A stretch of DNA of 64,000 nt from Ahaetulla prasina (Eukaryota > Chordata > Lepidosauria > Squamata > Colubridae): positions 35,617,935 through 35,681,934 of the forward strand of contig NC_080541.1 in the NCBI RefSeq assembly GCF_028640845.1, read 5' to 3'. The notes beneath the pieces were generated by a model. That model was not told the DNA's origin and ran no database searches. It saw only the letters and a list, made by a program, of their open reading frames with translations. Positions 35,501 to 46,400 of this stretch are shown piece after piece. The position numbers and the translations under genes are program-made. The stretch's first letter is position 1, and each line of letters opens with the position of its first letter.

Positions 35501-38500
35501 TGGTTGCACAATTAATTTATAGAAACAAAGTAGCGTAACAGGGTTTTCCAATCTGTATTGAATAATAGGTCTTTTTTGGCTCTATGTGCAGTTTTCAATA
35601 TTGATGTATTTTGTTAAAAACAAAAGAATCTGAAAGTTCATTCCTATGAACATAGAAGCATCAGTTGTGAATTATTAGGATGAGATATTCATGGGCATCT
35701 CTACATTAGAACTTTGACTGACTGACTCTTTCTGATAATATTCTATTATTTTGCCTTTGCAAAATAAAGAGGTATAATTAATGGTATAATTAAGATTTGT
35801 AGGAAGACAGCTTGCATACTTCTTTGTTTTTTAATTTGAAGATAAATAGTGTCATGGACAGGGTTGAAGTGTGGTGTTGATTGTGTTACTATTGTTGAAA
35901 TTTTGTCGTATTGATCAATTGGAAGGACTAAAGACTGCTGACTATGAAGAACTATGTTCTTAACATTTTGAGATTGGAGGAGTAAAAACCATTATGGATC
36001 ACTGCCAGTTATTTTGGAGACACTGGGAAATAGAAATCATAGTAATAGGAAGTGCTGTTGATACTAATGGAATTACACACTGTTGATGTATATGCATTAA
36101 ACTTTCTATAGCCAGCTTTCCCTCAAAGTGGAACATTAGCTGCGAAATCCAAAAATGAGTTGGAATTGGAAGTAGGTTAATGGATGGCACAAACATGAAG
36201 GAAATCTATGTGAAGACAATATGAAATATAACATTATAAATTATTTTTCCCCACTGGCATTGTTCTAAAGTGTTCACCCTCCTTCTCAATCCATCACATT
36301 TTTGGAAGGATTTTTGAGGAACACCTTTATCAAGTGCTTGCAAATTTCCCCTGGATAGTTTGGATGCCTGGATGCTCAATGGTCATAATGAAAGTGGAAC
36401 CATTCTCCATGGAAACATGACTATAGATTAGCTTAGTCCATGGAAACAGATAACACTGAGCTTTTGCTATTTGTAGAAGATAATTATTTCACCGTTTGGT
36501 ACTTTGCTCTCTCTCTCTCTCTTGCTAGCTAGGAAAATGAATGAAAGATTGTTACTGAAAAGAGGAATAAAGAAACATTGAAAAGTACATTACTCAATTG
36601 TAGATCATACACAAAAAAATATACCACCTATCAGCTATTTATTCTAGATTCAATGATGAAGAATAATTGCTATATCCATGTTCCAAATTTATGATTCCTA
36701 ATGAAGATTAAAGTAACACAATGCAACTTCTAATATACAATTTTTCCTATAAAAATAGTAACGGTGTGGAAATAATAACCAACGATACTGTTTTATCTTT
36801 CTGTTTGTCCTCTATTGCCCATAAATCTTTAATAACTAATGTAATTTCTTTTGGGGAAATAGTACATAGGAAAAGGTTTAGCCATGTCTTAATCCTGTTC
36901 CATACTGGAGCTTACGTTTTGATCCTTTTCCTCCCTCTGTATGCAGCAATTGTGTTTAAGCATTAAGATTTAGTTTGTTCTCAGAATCTTTGAAATTATG
37001 CTCATTTTGGGGTCTGCCCATATATGTTTTGATTTATCGTTCATATTTACTTAATGTGCTTACTCCTAAAATACCATACAAGTTGAATTTGCAGCCTTCC
37101 AAATATCATGGTTTCCCTCTAAGGATATTAAAAGTTATTTCAATGGAGATTTGGAACTCAGACAATTATTTCTCCAATGTAAATCTCTGGTTCCTTTATG
37201 TCCATGAGCAAAATTAGTTTTTATCAAGCCCTGGTTCATCTCTTTATATGGCTCTATAAGGAACATAAACTTGATTTCTTTACTCAGCAATGAGAGTGTG
37301 CCCTGCATGGAAGAGTTCAAGAGTTGTGGTTCCCACAATATAAGAGAACTAGTACAGATTCATTTTCATATGCATGAATGCAAATATTTACCTTTGCTGC
37401 ATCATTATCCCTAACATCCCAGATGGATTAAGTATAATTCGTATCTTTCCCACATAGTAGAACTTTTCAAGGTACAAATGAGCTGCAGTCAAACTCATAT
37501 GTAGATGCTTTGTTTGGTCAGACTAATATACAGTTTGATTTTCATAGCTGCAACACTTCTGTTTTAATTTATTACACAGGACATTCCATAAATGAATATG
37601 TCTATTTTTGAAAATACACAACTATTTTAAACAGTTAATTCAGAGATTATTAATATTCTCTGCAATTCTGTTTCAATATATTATTTTCCATTTCTCCCTG
37701 TACTTTCACAATAGAAATAAAATATATTTTTAAAAAATAAACAAAAGCCTAAATCTATTAGCATTTACCAATAAACATTGGACTCCACAGGTTAATTGAC
37801 TATAATTTGGGCTGATTAATGTGGCAATTAAACTAATAGTTCTACTGCAGATCAATCAAGTACATAAAATGTAAAATTGCATTGTATTCACCCCTGAAAG
37901 GAAAAAAACACACTGAAATACATGAATTCTGTAGGAAACACTACCACAGTTAGTTATTACCTATGACAAATACCTCATTCTGAAAAAGGTTCACTCTTCA
38001 GTATAGGTATAATTAAGTATAATTGATCTGAACTCATCCAGCTTTCCCTGAATAAAGGATCAGGGAGACCAATGGAAGACAATGCATGCCCTATGTTCAC
38101 CATGCACTGCCTGTAGCTACTACCAATATCAACAAAAGGAAGATGACAATGGAAACTGATTCAACCTTGAATTTCTATTAAGATTGCTGCAACAAGATGA
38201 AAGTTTGCCATGTGCTGAGAAGTTGAACGTACTTGACAGATATAAAAGGTCATCATACAGGAAAGGTCCTCATCATCCAGTACCATCTCTTAGCCTTCTA
38301 ACTTTCTGTCTTTCCAGGCACATTGATTGGTCTCAGAAAGCTTTCTGACAAACATGATTTCATTATCCATTGAGAGTACTTCTCTCTTAGGCATTGCTGG
38401 CACAACTGACAGTTAATTCCTTGCCATTTCTGTGCCTCTGTGGGAACCAAGATGCCTTTTAATCAGCAAAATATGTTGCAAAGTTTCTTAAGGTGTCTGT

Positions 38501-38996
38501 GGATTTAAACACTTGTTGGACTTCAGTTTCCTTTGCTTTTTCTTAATCAGGCATCAGAAATTCTCCTGGGAAAGTTTCTATTCTCCTGGGAAAAGGGTTA
38601 TATGAAAATATATATTTAGTAGCATTCTGCACGGCTGGGATGATTGTTAAATATAAAACAAGCAGATTTACTTGATGGTTTTGGAAGTTTTTGATTCAGA
38701 ATGATTTCCAATTACTTCTTTTAATCATATGTGGCAAATGTTGTGGAATACATATGTATTAGCCTTAAATTCCTATGGTTCATAAATTATCTGAGACTGC
38801 ACAAACATCTTCATGCCATTTTTCTGAATTCAACACTGTGGAATAATTATTCCTTCCTGCTTTCTCACAATGAATTAGTGTTTTACAAATAATGATTTGG
38901 GAGGACAAGGTCAAAAAGAGGGATTTTTTAATGAGTTATAAGTAATCCTTATTTACCAGCCATTTGTTTAGTGTCCATTTGAAGTCTGAACTGTAC
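32596..38996. other. 6.4 kb AT-rich intergenic DNA, few repeats
   Basis: I find no gene and, in contrast with the surroundings, no clear mobile element. There is an AT-rich TATATC simple stretch at 34739-34785. Such repeat-poor DNA upstream of CALB1 could hold regulatory elements, which cannot be told from one sequence. Confidence 0.4.
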
Positions 38997-39190
38997 TGAA
39001 AAAAAATGATTTGTGATCTGTCCTCCAATTTCTTCTGACTGTCACAGCATCGCTAAACTCATGAGATGTTGATTCAGGTGCTTGGCAACCATCATGCATT
39101 TATGATGGTCACAGCATCCTGCAGTTATGTGATCACCATTTGCAACAAGCAAAATCAATGGGGAAGCTGGAAGGATATGAACAAGGCCAG
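38997..39190. mobile_element. TA-type MITE, degraded copy
   Basis: Words gattcaggtgcttggcaacc, tttatgatggtcacagcatc and atgtgatcaccatttgcaac follow the order of the family's central part. Both termini are missing. Confidence 0.55.
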
Positions 39191-40131
39191 TAAGGACACT
39201 GAGCTGGCCAAGGGTAATGGCAGCTGAAATCCAACTCATTTGGATAACACCTGATTGGGGATAAGATAAATGACATAACTCATAGACAGAACTATATCAA
39301 CAGTTATTATCCAATTATCTGTAGGAAACTCTATTTTAAATTCTTGGCTCGCTAGAGCTGGAATAACGAAGGTTTATATTTTCTTATTGCCAGACAAACA
39401 CATTGTCCTGTGTTTTCATTTGGTTTACAGAAAGAGAACTTGCTTTAGATTGTATTTCAAAGAAGCAGAAAATTTTGGAAAAAAATTCATGGGTGGAAGG
39501 TAGAGTTCTTTATGCACAGTCAAGCTGTGCATGTGTGATATTAAAAATTAAATACTGAGGAATAATGTCCTGAAGGAACTTCTTTCAAAGTCTTTTTCAG
39601 TTATAATGATGTTATCACCTCTAGGGGGAAATTCTGCAATCAAGACAACTTGCTAGGAGAATTATTTTACTCTTGGAAAATATTCAAATAAATTGCCTGC
39701 TGAATTCCTTTATCCACTCAATTCCTCTGTCCCCTGCCTGGGTGGAAAACTTTAACAGGCCTTTTATTCCTGTCATTCTAGAAGCATGGTCAATGGGTGC
39801 ATTTAAACACACCTGGACGTGGCCCACAGATGTGGAGGTCACATCCTTCACATGGAGAGCATAAAGTTGAAGAAATGTTGGGCCACATGGACCTTTGGAT
39901 TTTCATTTATTTAAGGTGGTAAATGTGGTTCTGTAGGGAGGAAGGTGGGAAGACTCCGGAATTGGATGGTCTTGATTACTTTTTTTATAGCTTGAAAGAT
40001 ATAAAAGGTTGAGCCTTTTGGATTCGGTGGGGTGGGGAGCTGGCTTTATGGAGGTCCCCCAGCTTTGCAAGAGAAGAGGCTCAATGAAAGGGGGGGGAAG
40101 GAAAGAGAAAGAGGTGGGGGAGGGAGTGGGA
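39191..40131. other. CALB1 upstream flank
   Basis: No gene. GC content rises from about 39900. A ggggtgggg run is at 40029-40037. Probably contains proximal promoter elements; none was matched to a known factor with confidence. Confidence 0.4.
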
Positions 40132-40153
40132 GAGAGAGAGAGAGAGAGAGAGA
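40132..40153 (+). repeat. (GA)n microsatellite in CALB1 promoter
   Basis: About 11 uninterrupted GA units lie roughly 55 bases upstream of the TATA-like box, inside a purine-rich stretch (40080-40170). Such GA tracts can bind GAGA-type factors or vary in length; any effect on the gene is speculation. Confidence 0.85.
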
Positions 40154-40207
40154 CGGGGGAGAAGGGAGGGAGCGCTCCAAGGGCGGAGCTCGGAGGCAAA
40201 GAAGTGG

Positions 40208-40215
40208 ATAAATAG
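40208..40215 (+). promoter_or_regulatory. TATA-like box of CALB1
   Basis: ATAAATAG lies 137 bases upstream of the start codon within GC-rich DNA. Transcription would start near 40235-40245, giving a 5' UTR of about 110 bases without an upstream ATG. CALB1 promoters of other vertebrates are also TATA-bearing (recalled). The start site is inferred. Confidence 0.6.
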
Positions 40216-40351
40216 GGAGTCCTCGGCTGAGAACGAGGAGAACTTCTCCGGGCAGAGAGCCGGTCAGCACCGCGGACAGAGGCACCCAGCAACCGCGCCA
40301 TTGACCTTCCTGCTTCGCTTGCGCCCGCCGGTTGCCCACAAGACTCGCGCC

Positions 40352-40433
40352 ATGACCGCGGAGGCTTACCTGCAAGAAGCGACGGTCTCGGCAAGCCAGT
40401 TTTTCGCGATCTGGCGCCATTACGACGCTGACG
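40352..40433 (+). CDS. CALB1: CALB1 coding exon 1
   Basis: Codes residues 1-27 plus the first base of Gly28. It holds helix E of EF-hand 1 (SQFFAIW) and the start of its loop (Y-D-A-D). It ends ...GACG before donor gtgatt, a phase-1 junction. The exon lies in the CpG-rich promoter region. Intron 1 is 619 bp. Confidence 0.95.
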
Positions 40434-43400
40434 GTGATTGATGACAGCATTGTCCCATTCTCCTAACCCCGTCAGGCTCGGAACTAAAGAGGGAGGGAGG
40501 GAGGGAGGGAGGGAGGGAAGGGTGGTGGTTGAGAACGCTCAACTGCAAAAGTAGGCGAGGGGCTCGGCGTCCTCCTCCTCCTCCTCCTCCTTGCTCTACT
40601 GTAAGCAGGGAAACTTTGTCGGGCGCAAGTTACAACTTTTACCTCTTTACATCCGAAACGAGGGGACGTTTGAGAAAACCGACGTTTTCGGAAGGACGAG
40701 GGCGGACTAGCTTCCGAGCGGTCGGTCGGTCGGTCGCTCTGATGGCGTTGGGACTTCTAGTTATTTACCCTTCCTAAGTTCGGGCAGCTGAAAGTCTCTA
40801 AAAGTCCGAAGCGCCTCCCGTAAAACACAGTCGTGTAATCTAGAAGGAAACAGGGGATTCTTCTCGGGGAGGCTGAAACCAAGACTGCAACCCTTATAAG
40901 AACTTCCCGAAGTCTAGTTGCATCCAGTGGGACTTTTGATCTAAGCATAGGGTTGCTCGGTTAGTTTGCAAGTATCGTTATATACCAGCAGGGAGGAAAG
41001 AGAGAAACCGCTTAGAGCCATAACCATTGTGTTCTCTCTCTTGGTGTTACAGGCAATGGATACATGGATGGAAACGAACTTCAGGGTTTTATCCAAGAAC
41101 TGCAGCAGGCACGACAGAAAGCTGGCTTGGTAGGTTAAAATGGGCGTTTTTATTTTCTTCTTTTGTAAATATAATAAGAATAGGAAAATGCCCAGAGTAG
41201 CTGGGAGTTAGGTGGCATATACATTTAATAAAAATAATAGTAATAATACTTAACTCCAGTAACCATGCTCCAGTAATGGATGACTATGGCTATGTATATG
41301 TTTGGCCATGCATGCATATATCAGCTTAAATGCAAATGGATAAAACCAGAGAAATGGGAAAGTTGTGGCTGGAAAATATAGATAAAAAGCAAAATCTTGG
41401 GAATCATCCCTCAACTAGATCATTCCAACTCTGAGTTGATATTACACAGCATATTTGAAAAGAAAGGCAGAATTTATTCCAGTCATTGCCAATAAAAAAA
41501 CAATCAATGAAATGACTAAAGAAATGCCATCCCCTAACAACAAAAAACTATTTAGCAACCATTTGTGAGTAACCCTTATACATATTTTTGCAACTTTTAA
41601 AGAAATAAGTTTATCTTTATTATTTAACAGATGAAAGCGTTATTATTTATATGCAGATAAAAGCTATCAGAGTGCCTTGCAATTTGAATAAAACAGGTGT
41701 GATCAACTTCCTGTGTATGTCCCTGTAGAATTGGCAGTACAGAAGAACATGGGCTGTGGTTTCTATAGCGCCCATATCACAGGGGTAGTACTGGGTCTCA
41801 TATGGGGTTTTCCTATACTTCTCGTGCAGGATAGCTGTGGGAAAAACATTAAATGGAGCTAAGGATAAAACTCTCCTAAACTGGGGTGCTGTGATATGAT
41901 ATAGATATGAAACTGGCTTAGACTAATATTTGAATTTCCAATTATGTTGTGAGAAAAAGCAGCAACTTCTGTTTGACCGTCTATATCTAATATCCTTTAC
42001 CTTAGTATTGATCTGGCTTGATCTAACTTTAGGATGGCATCAGTGGAGAACTGTAGAGGCTCACCCAAAGGTGCTTTTTCAGGAGGCAACTGGACTTTCT
42101 GGTTTTTCCTTTTGAAGACATTTCACTTCTCATCCAAGAAGCTTCTTCAGCTCTAACACGATAGGGGGGAATCGAAGGGTTTATACTCCTTGCACACAGC
42201 TGATAATTTGGCTCTTTTTAGAGGGTTGTTGAAGTACTTGAAGGTTTATCTCAGTTTCTTTTGAATTGCCATTTCTCAGGAATATATGTCAATATTAAAT
42301 GAGCCAGTATGCTAGAATGGTGAAGCATTTTCAATCAGTAGGTAAAGATATTTATCTAGAGATTAGTTTTGAATTTTTTGACTTCTGCTTCCTATCCAAG
42401 TACTGCATTTGGAACATAGGAGGTAACCTGGAAGATACTTTTTAGAAATTTTGTTTGAATCTTTCCTACGGTGATCAAACTGTTCTATGGTCTTAACTGA
42501 GCCCCATATAGCAATTATTCTTGGGTTTAGCTTCAAAAAAACTTAATCGCAGCAGGAATAAACTGTGATCCTCTGGAAAAATAATTTTATGTAATTGATA
42601 CAGATCTCTGTGCATTGTGGGAAGCATAATCCAGGTGCTCATTTTCAAGCCAGGTGAGGCTTGAAAAACTATTCCTAGATATCTAAAAATCTTAGCCTGC
42701 TCAATGGACTGCCCACCTAAATTCCAGCTTCTCTATTTTGGGTGTTTAGAGAAAGTAAGGATCTTGGTCTTAGCATAATTTATTATTAGTTCTTCCTCAG
42801 TGCAGTGATGCATAAGTGATCTCAGAGCTCTTTTAAGGCCAATGAAGGTTAATAACAGGATTATTGCCTCATTGGCATGCAGAAGTAAACTGATATGTCT
42901 TTGGACTAATTTAGGGGGATGGAAGGTAGGGCTACTTAGGTGAAGAATTAATGAGTTTACATAATAGTTGAATAAATCTGGAACCAATACACAGTCCAGT
43001 CTAACTCCCTTCCTTACAGGTATTTCTTTTGTGACGTGTCCTGGATTACTGCACCTAACCATCAGTCTTATCAGTTTTCTCATGCATTTTGATGAGCAGC
43101 AGGAGTAGACATTTGTCATTTGTGGTATTTTTTTAATTTATGCCAATTAAATTAATTAATTTTTGCCAGTTAATTAGTCTATACCAATTAATTTAATTTA
43201 ATTCTATTATTGTGTCAAAAACTGATCTGAAATTGATAAATGCAGCATAAAAGAATTGTCCTGAGTTGTACTAGGTATTGCAACACCGACTCTAATGTTG
43301 ATTGTCCTGTTCTAAACCCAGCCTGTTCATCCCTAAGGATATCCTTAGATTCAAGCCCGTCAATTAGTTCTGCCTCCTGCAGATATTTGGCATACATTTT

Positions 43401-46400
43401 GCTAATCTGTTTTAGCAAGCTGATTGGGCGGTAGTTAGCTGGATCATCCCTTTTGCCCTTCTTGGTATTATAATAGTCAAGCCCCAATTCTTTGGTATCA
43501 TGGCCAAATGACCTACTGCTGTGAAAAGTGAAGCTAGCACTGGGATCTACCATTCCAAATCATTTTTTATTATCATACATAATACATTTTGAACCTGAGG
43601 CTTTATACCTAGTTGAAACTGTTTGATTATATTTCTGATCTCTGAACATGTGACAGGCTCAGTGGGGAAGAGAGATTACACCAAGTCGGTCAGGGAATTC
43701 TCTGTTTGACCATGCAGGGCAACAAAATGGTATTCAGTGAAGATCTATTAGTGCTATTAGAAAAGGATAAAATTACCATTCCCCAAAAGATGGCAGCATT
43801 TTTTGCGCTGGCAACCACAATCAAGAGTTACCAAATGCCCACATTGCATTCCCCCCGTTTTTTGAAAGATTAACAATACTGTTTTTTTAAAAAAATTCAT
43901 TAGGTCAGAAATTGAACAAAATTTCAATTTTGTTTGTTTCAAAATAATTTTAGGTGACAATTTAGAGAATTGCAAGCTTCACATGACGTGTTCTTGGATC
44001 ATGCCTAACTGTAATAGGTTAGGGGGGGCAGTTAACAACGATTGAAATAATTTGTAAGGCTATTGAAACTAGCCAGAACAATTAGAATTATCTTGCTATC
44101 CAACTATGGCTGAGTAAAGAGATTTGGTTGGCTCTCCTCAAAGTTGGTGATTATTGCTGCATGCTGCGGTGTCCATTTATCATGAATAGGACAAAGGTCA
44201 TGGGCCACAGTTGCAGTGTGTTAAAAGCGTAAAAACAACCTACCAAAAAATTCAAATGCAAAGTAACGAAGTTAGATAGATAGGAAATTCAGCTTTGGGA
44301 GATCCCAGCATAGTCTAATAGGGAAGTACTGCTACTGGATCTGTGGGTAAACTTAACTGGATAATCATCACTGGTGGTCCCATTTAATACTACCAGATGG
44401 CTTTGTAAAAATTTGAAACAAGACAAAATCCTCTACAGTCATTGTGTACAGTACATCCTTAGATTGGTGGAGTAAAATAGATGTTATTATGGGAAACAAT
44501 GGCTGGCAATGGAGTTTAGCAAAGAGTGATTTATTGTTTGTTCCAGTTCTTGTGTTAAAGTCACCACTAGTTTTAAGTATGCAACTGGGAATGCAACCCT
44601 TAAATCTCCCACATAGCTATATATTTTATCCCTTATTTCATTTGCAGGGGTGGAATATACTCATTAATCACAAGGAGCTGCCTCTTCCTGAATTGCAGGA
44701 AAGCTGCCAACACATACCAGTTTGATAGTTGTAAACTAGTTATTTGAGGGTTGTTGTTTTTTTGCATTTATATCCCGCCCTTCTCCGAAGACTCAGGGCA
44801 GCTTACATTGTGTTAAGCAATCGTCTCATCCATTTGTATATTATATACAAAGTCAACTTATTGCCCCCCAACAATCTGGGTCCTCATTTTACCTACCTTA
44901 TAAAGGATGGAAGGCTGAGTCAACCTTGGGCCTGGTGGGACTTGAACCTGCAATATTGCAAGCAGTTGCTGTTAATAATAGGCCGCATTAGCCTGTTGCG
45001 CCACCAGAGTTTGTAATGAGGCAGATGTTAGAAGCCTTCCATGTCCTATGCTAGGCATAGCTTCCAATGTATAATTGTCTTAAGCCCTTCGACTTGCAGT
45101 TTAGCCACATACAATGTTTCCTGGAAAAAAAATTATGTCATAACTAGAGATATATGCCAGAAAAGATGGCATATTTTTTCTGGATTTCCATTCTGTAATA
45201 TTCCAGGAAATAAAAGCCAGGGAAGTAAATATTGGTTGAATGTCATTCAGTTGGGCTGGGCAAAGTTATTGCTGTAGGCATTTTCTGAGAAACACTGAGA
45301 GGGGGGTTGTGTATCCCACAACTCCTGCACTGTCAACTGCAGCACTGGAGCAGGATATATCAGATATCCAGGTGTCATTAAATGAGGCTGAGATGGAATC
45401 TTGTAAGTTCTGATCTGCAAACTCAGTTTGTGGGGCTAAGGTTGCAGCTCCTGCTGGTATGTTGGGTTTTTCAATGACACAAGCTAGTTGTTTGGAGACA
45501 AACATTAAGTGTTGTACCTTAGAATTCTTGATGAATGTATCTTTTCTTTTATGTACACTGAGAGGATATGCACCAAGACAAATTCCTTATGTGTCCAATC
45601 ATACTTGGCCAATAAAAAATTCTATTCTATTCTATTCTATTCTATTCTATTCTATTCTATTCTAGTCTAGTCTAGTCTAGTCTAGTCTAGTCTAGTCTAG
45701 TTTGTTATTCTATTCTAGTTGTTATTCTGATTGCCTGTCTTTGATGAACGTTGGAGATAAGTTCATATTAATAGCACTTTTGAACCTTCTGCATGGGGCA
45801 CAGAAACCAAATCAATGGGGCAGTTGTTTTGTCCACTGTGGATTAAGTTTGTGTAAGGTCCTCTAACTTCTTTACTAAGTCCTCCTGTTTGTAAACTGGC
45901 CATGTTCCAAATTTCTGCTTCTAGCAATTCAGCTGCAATTTGTCCTTCTCTGTCTGCCTCAAGCTTATCTAAATAAGCTTTTCCCAAGAAGAGGCCTGGT
46001 TTGTTATCTTTGCAACTGGGGCAGCAGCATCCATTCCTGAGTTCTGAAAATTAAAGTATGGTAGTATCTTGAAGTAATCGCACAATGAGTGGGGAGATAT
46101 GTGCCTCAAAAAATACACAGTGGAAATATAAAGAAAGTGGTGAGCATGGACTTAATTTTGAAAAGCATATTGGGATTATAGACTGCTTGAATGTCAATAA
46201 AATCTGTGTACAGTTCATCTTGCTAGGCAGCCATTTCAGCCAATCTAAGTCAATTGCACAGTAATGACAGAAGCAGCTGACTTAGGGAGTAATGCTTTCT
46301 TGAACATCACTGTCTACTCCTGAGTCTATTAAAGCTGATTTGTAAGTAAATCTGATTAGTTTGCAACACATGGTTGCTTTGATCTTGATTTTCAGCCCTC

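Larger units (their letters stand above)
40190..40780. promoter_or_regulatory. CpG-rich promoter / first-exon island
   Basis: CG dinucleotides and GC content rise sharply compared with the AT-rich flanks, through the TATA-like box, exon 1 and the start of intron 1. It contains a tandem CGGT run near 40719-40735. Boundaries were judged by eye. Confidence 0.7.
41640..43560 (-). mobile_element. R4/Dong-like LINE remnant in CALB1 intron 2
   Basis: Minus-strand frame 43215-43553 reads [20 protein letters not shown] and [15 protein letters not shown], the RT entry motifs. 42733-43119 continues with [20 protein letters not shown] then NYYVNSL and [20 protein letters not shown], where a YADD-type motif has become HANE, so the catalytic Asp pair is lost. 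Downstream, 41700-41900 gives a Cys-rich [13 protein letters not shown] tail. The order and wording resemble R4/Dong LINEs. Gaps and stops mark it as dead. Confidence 0.7.

Noticed and set aside
39903..40450. Minus-strand frames of 163 and 134 residues over CALB1 exon 1
   Set aside because: They arise from the GA/CT-rich and GC-rich promoter, have Pro/Ser/Leu low-complexity content and run antisense to a real exon.
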